DNA from: Variovorax ginsengisoli
Lineage (GTDB): Bacteria; Pseudomonadota; Gammaproteobacteria; Burkholderiales; Burkholderiaceae_C
Reading direction: 5' to 3'
DNA length: 64,000 bases
Assembly (NCBI RefSeq): GCF_006438845.1
Contig: NZ_RCZJ01000007.1
Coordinates: 62,001-126,000 of the forward strand
Positions within the stretch are counted from its first letter, which is position 1, and the number at the start of each line of letters is the position of its first letter. A program made the position numbers and the translations under genes. Shown piece by piece: positions 1 through 7,422 of this stretch. The notes under the pieces were generated by a model. That model had not been told where the DNA came from. It was given only the letters and a program-made list of their open reading frames with translations, and ran no database searches.

Positions 1-58
1 CCACCTTGGCCTGCAGGCCGAGGGCCTGGATGTGTTCTCTGACATTGAACGCGTTCAT
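1..58 (-). CDS. proA: Probable N-terminus of gamma-glutamyl phosphate reductase (partial)
   Basis: Only about 19 codons are inside the window, reading MNAFNVREHIQALGLQAKV. The start codon overlaps the stop of the upstream histidine kinase by four bases (ATGA), so the two are probably translationally coupled. The peptide resembles ProA N-termini of Burkholderiales, and leuS-lptE-holA-proA is a known gene order in this group, which fits the leuS-lptE-holA found here on the same strand. ProA reduces gamma-glutamyl phosphate to glutamate semialdehyde in proline synthesis. The identification rests on a short peptide and gene order only. Confidence 0.5.
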   Translation of the reverse strand, partial: MNAFNVREHIQALGLQAKV

Positions 59-1536
59 CCGGGCATTTTCTCATGCCCCACCCCGCCGGGCAGCCGAAGG
101 GTTGCCCGCAGCCCGACGGCTTCCTTCTCATCCTGCGGCTCCGCCGACCCGTTGACCAGCGTGAGCGAGGCGCCCAGCGTGCGTGCGAGTTCCATGCAGA
201 TGGCCAGCCCCAGCCCCGCGCCACGCGAGGACCGGTCGGTCACGAAAGGCGTGAAGACCTGTTCGCACATCGCATCCGACAGGCCCGGCCCGGAATCCCA
301 CACCGTCAGTGCGGCACCACCGGCGCCGTCGGGCTGCAGCCGGATGCCCAGCGCGCCGCCTTCGGGCGTGAACTCGATCGCGTTCTTCAGCAGGTTGCCC
401 AGGATCTCTCGCACCATCCAGCGGTAGCCGACCAGCTCGCAGGCCGCGCCGTCGAGTCGGAAGGCATGGTGGCGCTGCGCGAGCAGGGGCGAGAGCTCGA
501 CCGCGACGTCCTCGGCCAGAGCGCGCAGGTCGAAGCGTTCCGCGGGTTCCTGTGCCGCCGTCTGCTGCGCGCGGGCCGACGACAGCAACTGCTCCACCAG
601 CCGGTTGGCGCGCCGCGTGGTGGCCGCGATGCTGGCCAGCGCTTCCTCGGGCGGCAGGTCTCCGCGCAAGCCGGCGTCGGCCTGCAGCTGCAGCACCGTG
701 AGCGGCGTGCGCAACTGGTGCGAGGCGTCGGCCACGAAGCGCCGCTGCTGCTCCTGCGCGGCGGCCAGCCGCGACAACAGGCCATTGAAGCCTTCCACCA
801 CCGGCTTCAGCTCCTGCGGCGGCCGCGCCATCACGACCGGTGTCAGGTCGCGCGCGGGTCGGAGGTCGAGCTGCCGTGCCAGCGCGCGCGCCGGCTTGAG
901 CGCGACCGTCGCCACGGCCCAGATCAGCAGCAGCAGGATCGCCAGCAGCGCGCCCTGGCGCAGCAGCGTGCCGCGCAGGATCTGGGCCGCGAGCCGCGTG
1001 CGGTACGCCGAGGACTCGCCCACCTGCACCACCACCAGCCGCATGCCTTCGAAGGACTCGACCGGCTGCAGCAGCGCCGCCATGCGCATCGGCCCGGCGT
1101 CGCGCGACGTGATGTCGTAGAGCGCGATCATCGACTGGTAGAGCGGATGCTGCGGCGGCCGCTCGCGGTAGGGCGCGAGATCCTCATCGCCTGCGAGGTA
1201 TTCGCCGTCGAGGAAGCTCACGCGGTAGACCATGCGGCTGCGGCCCGGGCCGTCCTCGCCGATGCCGGACCCGCTGCCATCGTAGATCTCGAGGGCCGCG
1301 TGCGGCAGCGTGATCTGGAGTTCGCCACGCTCCAGGCGGATCAGGTCGGCCAGCGCATGCGCCGAGGTCACGAGCAGACGGTCGAAGGCCAGCTGTGCGG
1401 TCTGCAGCGCCGAGGTGTAAGTGAAGTAGGCGTTGACGGCCAGAAAGGCGACCAGCGGGCCGATCAGCCAGAGCAGCAGCCGCGTGCGCAGCGAGCGCGT
1501 GCGCAGCGCCGCTGTCTCGGGCTCAGGCTCAGGCAT
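55..1536 (-). CDS. TctE-like sensor histidine kinase
   Basis: This is a 493-residue membrane sensor kinase. A transmembrane helix lies at about residues 20-40, followed by a periplasmic region of about 150 residues and a second helix at about 193-213. The cytoplasmic part has a HisKA box DASHQLRTPL with the phospho-acceptor near His273, an N box around 380-388 (GNLLKNAIEF), and G boxes DSGPGLS and GAGLGLA. The short N-terminal sensor region resembles the 2CSK_N type found in TctE-like kinases. The chosen ATG overlaps the end of the response regulator gene by 8 bases, which argues against the longer reading frame. The pair is divergent from a phosphonate-type importer. The ligand is unknown; an organic anion or phosphonate is possible by context. 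Confidence 0.85.
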   Translation of the reverse strand: MPEPEPETAALRTRSLRTRLLLWLIGPLVAFLAVNAYFTYTSALQTAQLAFDRLLVTSAHALADLIRLERGELQITLPHAALEIYDGSGSGIGEDGPGRSRMVYRVSFLDGEYLAGDEDLAPYRERPPQHPLYQSMIALYDITSRDAGPMRMAALLQPVESFEGMRLVVVQVGESSAYRTRLAAQILRGTLLRQGALLAILLLLIWAVATVALKPARALARQLDLRPARDLTPVVMARPPQELKPVVEGFNGLLSRLAAAQEQQRRFVADASHQLRTPLTVLQLQADAGLRGDLPPEEALASIAATTRRANRLVEQLLSSARAQQTAAQEPAERFDLRALAEDVAVELSPLLAQRHHAFRLDGAACELVGYRWMVREILGNLLKNAIEFTPEGGALGIRLQPDGAGGAALTVWDSGPGLSDAMCEQVFTPFVTDRSSRGAGLGLAICMELARTLGASLTLVNGSAEPQDEKEAVGLRATLRLPGGVGHEKMPG

Positions 1537-2200
1537 GGCCGCGCGCCTCCTGCACCAGGTAGCCGATGCCGCGCAAGGTGGTGATCTGCACGCCGGTGGC
1601 GGCCAGCTTCTTGCGCAGGCGGTGCACCACGACCTCGATCGCATCGGGCTGCGCAGGCAGCGCCTGGCCGAAGGCGAGCACGGTCAGCCGCTCCTTGGTC
1701 ATCGCCTGGCCGGGCCGCTCCATCAAAGCGGCCAGCAGCGCACTCTCGCGCGGCGTGAGCTCGAGCGGCTCTTCGCGGAAATAGAAGGCGCCGCTGCTGC
1801 GCTCGTAGCGCACCTCGCCGCAACGCGGCGCCTCCATGCCGCCCGAGCGGCGCACCAGCGCGCGCAGCCGCGCATCCAGTTCGTCGAGGTCGAAGGGCTT
1901 GGCCAGGTAGTCGTCGGCGCCCGCGTTGAGCCCGGCGATACGGTCGCCGACCGCGCCGCGCGCCGTGAGGATCAACACCGGCACGGTTGCACCGCGGCCA
2001 CGCAGGCGCTGCAACACCTGCAGGCCGTCGATGCCCGGAATGCCGAGGTCCAGCATCACGACGTCGAAGCGCCCGGCCTGCAGGCGCTCCAATGCCGCGC
2101 CACCGTCGCTGCAATGGTCGACCTCGAAGCCGCGGCGGCTGAGCACGCGCACGAGCGCACCGCTCAGGTCGAAGTCGTCTTCCACGAGCAGCAGCTTCAT
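1529..2200 (-). CDS. OmpR/TctD-family response regulator
   Basis: This 223-residue regulator has a receiver domain with acidic pocket E7/D8/D9, phospho-acceptor Asp51 (VVMLD), Thr79 and Lys101 (AKPFD), followed by a winged-helix DNA-binding domain from about residue 125. It is transcribed just ahead of, and overlaps, its kinase gene, so the two form one operon. It faces phnD across a 217-bp divergent region that carries two 11-bp tandem repeats of the spacing used by OmpR-family proteins. Control of the phn genes is an inference from position. Confidence 0.88.
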   Translation of the reverse strand: MKLLLVEDDFDLSGALVRVLSRRGFEVDHCSDGGAALERLQAGRFDVVMLDLGIPGIDGLQVLQRLRGRGATVPVLILTARGAVGDRIAGLNAGADDYLAKPFDLDELDARLRALVRRSGGMEAPRCGEVRYERSSGAFYFREEPLELTPRESALLAALMERPGQAMTKERLTVLAFGQALPAQPDAIEVVVHRLRKKLAATGVQITTLRGIGYLVQEARGHA

Positions 2201-2307
2201 CGGGAGCGGTCGGGAAAGAAAGGCGTGGGCAGATTCAAGGCGCCCGAGTGTAGGTGCGCTCGCGCAGCCGACCGTTCACCCCCCGGGCAAGTCCCGAGGC
2301 ATTCTGC

Positions 2308-2329
2308 AAGCCGTTTGAAAGCCGCCTGA
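2308..2329. promoter_or_regulatory. Tandem 11-bp direct repeats, candidate OmpR-type operator
   Basis: Two adjacent copies, AAGCCGTTTGA and AAGCCGCCTGA, match at 9 of 11 positions and follow each other with no gap. Eleven-base tandem repeats are the usual geometry for PhoB/OmpR-class winged-helix dimers. They lie 44 bp upstream of TATAGT (2373-2378), a possible -10 element for phnD. No clear -35 is visible, as expected for an activator-dependent promoter. Binding by the adjacent regulator is inferred. Confidence 0.4.
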
Positions 2330-2417
2330 AGGGCAAGCGAAAGGCAGCCATGCCGCCCTGATGGCGCCTGCCTATAGTCCGCACCGACCTACCCCCCAGC
2401 ACCCTCCGAGGATTGGC

Positions 2418-3407
2418 ATGAACAAGACAACCGCTTTCCGACTCGCCGCTGCTGCGGCCCTGCTCGCCGCCGCCTGCGGCGCCTCCGCACAGGACGCCTG
2501 CGCATTCCGCGGCGACCTCGACGCGGGCTACTGCGACGCCAACCGCGACCTGGTGGCCGACACGCCGACAGACCCGAAGAAGCTGCGCAATCCCGGCACG
2601 CTGGTGTTCGCCTTCACGCCGGTCGAAGACCCGGCCATCTACGAAAAGCTGTTCCGCCCGTTCATGGGCCACCTCTCGCAGTGCCTGGACAAGAAGGTCG
2701 TCTTCTTCTCGGTGCAGTCCAATGCGGCGCAGATCGAAGCCATGCGCTCGGGCCGCCTGCACATGGCCGCGTTCTCGCCCGGACCGGTCAACTTCGCGGT
2801 CAACCTGGCCGGTGCCGTGCCCTTCGCGATCCGCGGAAACAGCGAAGGCTCGGTGGGCATGAACCTGAAGATGATCGTGCGCAAGGACAGTCCGTTCCAG
2901 AAGATCGCCGACCTCAAGGGCAAGAAGATCGCCCACACCTCGCCGTCGTCCAACTCGGGCAACCTGGCGCCACGCGCCCTGTTCCCGGCCATCGGCCTGA
3001 CCCCTGACACCGACTACAAGGTGGTGTACTCGGGCAAGCACGATCAATCGATCCTCGGCGTGAAGTCTGGCGATTACGACGCCGCCCCGGTCGCCAGCGA
3101 CGTGCTGCAGCACATGACAGAGCGCGGCGTGGTCAAGGCCGACGACTTCCGGGTGCTGTACACCAGCGACAAGTTCCCGACCGACGCCTATGCCTACGCG
3201 CACAACCTCGAGCCGGCGCTGCAGGAGAAGATCAAGCAGTGCTTCTACGACTACAAGGTGCCGGCCGAGATGGCCAAGGGGCTCGGCGGCGACCGCTTCC
3301 TGCCGATCAACTACCAGAAGGACTGGGACCTGGTGCGCAAGGTGGCCGCGTCGGCGGGCGAGACCTTCACCCGCGACGCCTACGACAAGGCCGCGGCCAA
3401 GAAATAA
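2418..3407 (+). CDS. phnD: Phosphonate/phosphite-type ABC transporter, periplasmic binding protein
   Basis: This 329-residue secreted protein captures phosphonate-, phosphate- or phosphite-like anions for the importer encoded downstream. A signal peptide occupies about residues 1-25 and ends at AQDA. The body is a PhnD-family type II periplasmic fold with the motifs [12 protein letters not shown] and [16 protein letters not shown], the latter containing the Ser/Thr-rich ligand loop typical of the family. The ATG at 2418 was chosen because GAGGATT precedes it and the signal peptide starts there. It is the first gene of a four-gene transporter operon. No C-P lyase or phosphonatase gene is nearby, so the actual substrate cannot be decided. 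Confidence 0.85.
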   Translation: MNKTTAFRLAAAAALLAAACGASAQDACAFRGDLDAGYCDANRDLVADTPTDPKKLRNPGTLVFAFTPVEDPAIYEKLFRPFMGHLSQCLDKKVVFFSVQSNAAQIEAMRSGRLHMAAFSPGPVNFAVNLAGAVPFAIRGNSEGSVGMNLKMIVRKDSPFQKIADLKGKKIAHTSPSSNSGNLAPRALFPAIGLTPDTDYKVVYSGKHDQSILGVKSGDYDAAPVASDVLQHMTERGVVKADDFRVLYTSDKFPTDAYAYAHNLEPALQEKIKQCFYDYKVPAEMAKGLGGDRFLPINYQKDWDLVRKVAASAGETFTRDAYDKAAAKK

Positions 3408-3417
3408 GCGCGGCTCG

Positions 3418-4203
3418 ATGAACACCACCGCGCCCGCAGGCTCGCTGCACATCCAGGGGCTGGTCAAGGAGTACCGCCCCGGCGTGCCCGTGCTCAAGTC
3501 GATCGACCTGAAGATCGACGGCACCGGCCTGACCAGCATCATCGGCCCCTCGGGCACCGGCAAGTCCACGTTGATCCGCTGCATCAACCGGCTGGTCGAC
3601 CCGACCGCCGGCGCCATCTGGCTCGACGTGGGCGGCCAGCGGCTCGACATGGCGCAGCTGGAAGGCGCTGCGCTGCGCCACAGCCGGCGCCACATCGGCA
3701 TGGTGTTCCAGGAATACAACCTGGTCGAGCGGCTCACGGTGATGGAGAACCTGCTGACCGGCCGGCTCGGCTACCTGTCGGCCTGGAAGGCTTGGCGGCG
3801 CAAGTTCGCGCCCGAGGATTTCGAGCGCGCCTACCAGCTGCTCGACGTGGTCGGCCTGGGCAGCTTCGCCAACCAGCGCGCCGACGCGCTCAGCGGCGGC
3901 CAAAGACAGCGCGTGGGCATCGCACGCGCGCTGATGCAGCAGCCCGCGCTGCTGCTGGCCGACGAGCCCACCTCCTCGCTCGACCCGAAGACGTCGGTCG
4001 AGATCATCCAGCTGCTGGGCGACCAGGGGCGCGAGCGCGGCATCCCGGTGATCGTCAACATCCACGACGTCGAACTGGCGCGGCGCCATTCCGACCGCAT
4101 CGTCGGCATGACCGGCGGCCATGTGGTCTACGACGGCCCGCCCGCGGGCCTGACCGACGACCACCTGCAGACCATCTACGGCGGTCAGGCATGGATGCAG
4201 TGA
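3418..4203 (+). CDS. phnC: Phosphonate-type ABC transporter, ATPase
   Basis: This 261-residue ABC ATPase powers the importer. Walker A is GPSGTGKST near residues 43-51, the signature [15 protein letters not shown] starts near 158, and Walker B is [12 protein letters not shown] near 178-189, followed by the switch His in IHDVELA. The start lies 10 bp after phnD, and the 3' end overlaps the first permease gene by 13 bases, so the genes form one transcript. Length and motifs are normal for PhnC. Confidence 0.88.
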   Translation: MNTTAPAGSLHIQGLVKEYRPGVPVLKSIDLKIDGTGLTSIIGPSGTGKSTLIRCINRLVDPTAGAIWLDVGGQRLDMAQLEGAALRHSRRHIGMVFQEYNLVERLTVMENLLTGRLGYLSAWKAWRRKFAPEDFERAYQLLDVVGLGSFANQRADALSGGQRQRVGIARALMQQPALLLADEPTSSLDPKTSVEIIQLLGDQGRERGIPVIVNIHDVELARRHSDRIVGMTGGHVVYDGPPAGLTDDHLQTIYGGQAWMQ

Positions 4204-4997
4204 ACGCGCGAGCCGCGGCGCGTCCGGCCTCGACCGCCTTCGCCTGGAGCGGCAAGCAGAAGCTGGCGCTCGTCGCGCTGCTGGCCTACACGGTCTACGT
4301 GATCGCGCAGATCGACCTCTCTCCCACGCGGCTGCTCAGCGGCCTTCACCAGGGCGCACGCTTTCTCTCGCGCATGTTCCCGCCCGATCTGGCCAAGATG
4401 GATGTGCTGTGGGAGGGCATCCGCGAGACGCTGCAGATCGCAGTGCTGGCCACCGTGGGCGGCGTCGCGCTCAGCCTGCCGGTGGGCCTGATGGCGGCGC
4501 GCAACATGGTGCCACGCTGGGTCTGTGCGATCGCGCGCGGGCTGATCGCGGTATGCCGCGCGGTGCACCCAGTGATCACCGCGATCATGTTCGTCAAGGC
4601 GGTGGGCTTCGGGCCGCTGGCCGGCATCCTCGCGCTCACGGTCGCCACGATCGGTTTCGTGGGCAAGCTGTTCGCCGACGCGATCGAGGAGATCTCGCAC
4701 AAGCAGATCGAGGCCGTGCGCGCCACCGGCGCGTCCTTCGGCAACGTGGTGCTGTTCGGGGTGCTGCCGCAGGTGATGAGCCGCTTCGTCGGCTTTGCGA
4801 CCTACCAGCTGGACTCCAACCTGCGCAACTCGACCATGGTCGGCATCGTGGGCGCTGGCGGCATCGGCGGTGCGCTGTTCTCGGCCTTCCTGCGCTTCGA
4901 ATACGGCTTCGTCTGCACCATCCTCGCCACGGTGATCGCGATCATCGTGGTCGGCGAACTGGTGGTGAACGCCACGCGAAAGGCGCTCGATGTCTGA
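4191..4997 (+). CDS. phnE: Phosphonate-type ABC transporter, permease 1
   Basis: This 268-residue inner-membrane permease has several hydrophobic helices and the ABC-permease coupling motif region around [19 protein letters not shown]. The chosen start overlaps phnC by 13 bases. It is the first of two consecutive, related PhnE-type permeases, which probably form a heterodimeric channel. The C-terminal part, including [13 protein letters not shown], matches the family ending. Confidence 0.85.
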   Translation: MDAVNARAAARPASTAFAWSGKQKLALVALLAYTVYVIAQIDLSPTRLLSGLHQGARFLSRMFPPDLAKMDVLWEGIRETLQIAVLATVGGVALSLPVGLMAARNMVPRWVCAIARGLIAVCRAVHPVITAIMFVKAVGFGPLAGILALTVATIGFVGKLFADAIEEISHKQIEAVRATGASFGNVVLFGVLPQVMSRFVGFATYQLDSNLRNSTMVGIVGAGGIGGALFSAFLRFEYGFVCTILATVIAIIVVGELVVNATRKALDV

Positions 4998-5814
4998 GTC
5001 CCTCGCACTCCCCGCCGCTGCCGCGCATTCGCGCCGCTGGCAGCGCTTCACGCTCGCGCAGCGGCTGCTGCGCTACGGCGTGTGGCTGCTGATCGTATGG
5101 GCCGTGGTGCAGTCGGCGCGCACGATCGAGGTGATCCCCGAGTTCCTCTACGATGCGCCCGAGCAGATGGGCGACATGCTCACGCGCATGTGGCCGGTGG
5201 ACTGGTCGCACTACCCGGCAGTGGTGCATGCGGCGCTGATGGAGACGCTGCACATGGCCACGCTGGGCACGGTGCTCGCACTGGTGCTGGCGGTGCCGCT
5301 GTCGCTGCTGGTGGCCGGCAACATCACGCGCAACCGCGCGCTGAACTTCGCCGCGCGCGTGGTCCTCGTGGCCAGCCGCTCGGTCAATTCGCTGGTGTGG
5401 GCGCTGTTGTTCGTCGCCATCTTCGGTCCCGGTCCGCTCGCCGGGATGTTCGCGATCGCGTTTCGCTCGGTGGGCTTCGTCGGCAAGCTGCTGGGCGAGG
5501 CGATCGAGCAGACGCCGCGCGGCCCGATCGAGGCACTGCAGGCCGCGGGCGCTTCGACGGCGGCACAGGTCTGGTACGGCTACTGGCCGCACATCAAGCC
5601 GGCCTTCTGGTCGGTGGTGCTGCTGCGCTGGGACATCAACGTGCGCGAATCGGGTGTGCTCGGCCTCGTGGGCGCGGGCGGCATCGGCGTGGCCCTCGAC
5701 ACCGCGCTCAACCTGTTTCAGTGGACACAGGTGGCGGTGATCCTGATCGCGGTGTTCGCGATCGTGGTGCTGGCCGAGGTGGTCGTGACCCAGGTGCGCA
5801 AACGCGTGCTGTGA
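4990..5814 (+). CDS. phnE: Phosphonate-type ABC transporter, permease 2
   Basis: This 274-residue second PhnE-like permease overlaps the first by 8 bases. It shares with it the motifs SVGFVGKLLGEAIE and GLVGAGGIGVALD, which indicates tandem duplication of the permease gene. Hydrophobic segments span most of the protein. The operon ends here, 21 bp from the convergent holA stop, with no obvious intrinsic terminator between them. Confidence 0.85.
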   Translation: MSESLALPAAAAHSRRWQRFTLAQRLLRYGVWLLIVWAVVQSARTIEVIPEFLYDAPEQMGDMLTRMWPVDWSHYPAVVHAALMETLHMATLGTVLALVLAVPLSLLVAGNITRNRALNFAARVVLVASRSVNSLVWALLFVAIFGPGPLAGMFAIAFRSVGFVGKLLGEAIEQTPRGPIEALQAAGASTAAQVWYGYWPHIKPAFWSVVLLRWDINVRESGVLGLVGAGGIGVALDTALNLFQWTQVAVILIAVFAIVVLAEVVVTQVRKRVL

Positions 5815-5835
5815 CGCACCGCGGCGCGCGCGGAC

Positions 5836-6909
5836 TCAGGACCGCGCGGCCCTGGCCGGCGGCACCATGCAGGCGCGACACAGCATCAGCGCCAGCCGCT
5901 GCAGCGCCTGCCAGCCACTGGTCGGCCAGTCGGGCTGCTTGAGGCCCTTGACGATGCCGTCGACCGTGTGCGCCGCCTTCAGCAGCCGGGCCAGCGCGCG
6001 ATCGTCGAGCCGCGGCAGCACGCGCTCGAAGGCCTGTTCGCGGGCGCCCCAGATGCGGTTCTCGCGCAGCGCCATCGGCAATGGGCGGCCGGCGCTCATC
6101 GCGTCGCGCACCCGCTTGAGCGCGCGGATGTCTTCGGCCAGCGTGTAGTGCACCAGCACCTCGGCCTCGCCCTCGGCGCGCAGGCCGTCGAGCATGCGCG
6201 CCACGCGCACCGGGTTGCCGGCGAGCACCGCGTCGGACAGCTTGAAGACGTCGTAGCGCGCCACGTTGTTCACGGCACCCTCGACCTGCTCCCAACCGAG
6301 CTCGCCGGCCGGATGCAGCAGCGCCAGCTTCTGGATTTCCTGGTGCGCCGCGAGCAGGTTGCCCTCGACGCGGTCGGCGAAGAACTGCAGCGTGCGCTGG
6401 CCCTCCTCGCCGCCCTTCACGCGTTGTCCCTGCAGCGCGAGGCGCTGCGCGATCCACTGCGGCAGCGAAGCCCGCTCGACCGGATCGACCTGGAGGCCCA
6501 CGCCGTTGTTTTCCAGCGCGGAAAACCAGGCGCCGGTGCGGGTCGCCCGATCGAGCTTGGGCAGCAGCACCAGCGTGAGCGTGCTGTCGTTGCCGGCGGC
6601 CGCTTCGGCGATGTGCTGCAGCGCGGCGCTGCCGTCCTTGCCGGGCTTGCCCGAGGGGATGCGGATCTCGACGATCTGCTTGTCGGCGAACAGGCTCAGC
6701 GAACCGCCCGCCGCCAGCACCGCGCTCCAGTCGAAATGAGCGCCGGCGACCGTGTACGAACTGCGTTCGGTGTAGCCCTGGGTGCGTGCGGTGGCGCGAA
6801 TCGCATCGGCCGCCTCCTGCGCGAGCAGCGGCTCGTCGCCATGGATCGTGTAGAGCGGGCGCAGCCCCTTCGCGAGGTGCGCCTGGAGCTGGGCGGCCGC
6901 CAGTTGCAT
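5836..6909 (-). CDS. holA: DNA polymerase III subunit delta
   Basis: This 357-residue clamp-loader subunit opens the beta clamp. The N-terminus (LRPLYTIHGDEPLLAQEAAD) is the typical HolA start, in which the degenerate P-loop region carries GDEPLL. Length and the C-terminal helical domain (ALARLLKAAHTVDGIVKG) agree with the family. It is the last gene of leuS-lptE-holA, four bases after lptE. Confidence 0.92.
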   Translation of the reverse strand: MQLAAAQLQAHLAKGLRPLYTIHGDEPLLAQEAADAIRATARTQGYTERSSYTVAGAHFDWSAVLAAGGSLSLFADKQIVEIRIPSGKPGKDGSAALQHIAEAAAGNDSTLTLVLLPKLDRATRTGAWFSALENNGVGLQVDPVERASLPQWIAQRLALQGQRVKGGEEGQRTLQFFADRVEGNLLAAHQEIQKLALLHPAGELGWEQVEGAVNNVARYDVFKLSDAVLAGNPVRVARMLDGLRAEGEAEVLVHYTLAEDIRALKRVRDAMSAGRPLPMALRENRIWGAREQAFERVLPRLDDRALARLLKAAHTVDGIVKGLKQPDWPTSGWQALQRLALMLCRACMVPPARAARS

Positions 6910-6913
6910 GCGG

Positions 6914-7417
6914 CTAGAGCGATTTGACGGCGGCCATGCGGCGCAGCATCTGCTGTGCCACGTCGTTCTGCATGTCGCGGTACAGCAGTTCGCTTTCGCC
7001 TTCCTTGGCGAGCGCGTTGGTCTCGTTGTAGGTCAGGTCGCGCTTCTGAGCGATTTCCGTCACCAGCAGTTCCTTGCCGGCCGGCGTGCGCAGGCGGAAG
7101 CGCACGGTCAGCCGCAATTCGAGCTCGCGCACCTCGCCGGACGCATTGGTCGAGAGCACCACGCGCTCGCGGTTCTCGCCGAGGATGTCGAGCACCGCCT
7201 CGGCGTCGCTCAGCCGGGCAGGCGGCAGGATCTCGACCGTGCCGGTCGAGGCGACGTTGCGGCGCAGATAGACCACCAGCGCCGAGTTGCCCGGAATCAC
7301 CAGGGTCTTGAAGGCGAAGATCGGCGCCTTGCGCAGCTCGAAGCCGCAGCCGGCCAGGCCGAGCAGTGCCCCGGCTGAGAGAAAGGTGCGGCGCGAGGGA
7401 TGGGTTTGTTGCTTCAT
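6914..7417 (-). CDS. lptE: LPS-assembly lipoprotein LptE
   Basis: LptE plugs LptD in the outer membrane and helps place lipopolysaccharide. The 167-residue product has a lipobox LAGC with Cys24, followed by the LptE start CGFELRKAPIFAFKTL. The signal region SRRTFLSAGALLGLAGC has a twin-arginine-like motif ahead of the lipobox. A GTG at 7426 is an alternative start that would overlap the leuS stop. The gene sits 5 bp after leuS and 4 bp before holA, the usual betaproteobacterial arrangement. Confidence 0.88.
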   Translation of the reverse strand: MKQQTHPSRRTFLSAGALLGLAGCGFELRKAPIFAFKTLVIPGNSALVVYLRRNVASTGTVEILPPARLSDAEAVLDILGENRERVVLSTNASGEVRELELRLTVRFRLRTPAGKELLVTEIAQKRDLTYNETNALAKEGESELLYRDMQNDVAQQMLRRMAAVKSL

Positions 7418-7422
7418 GCGAA

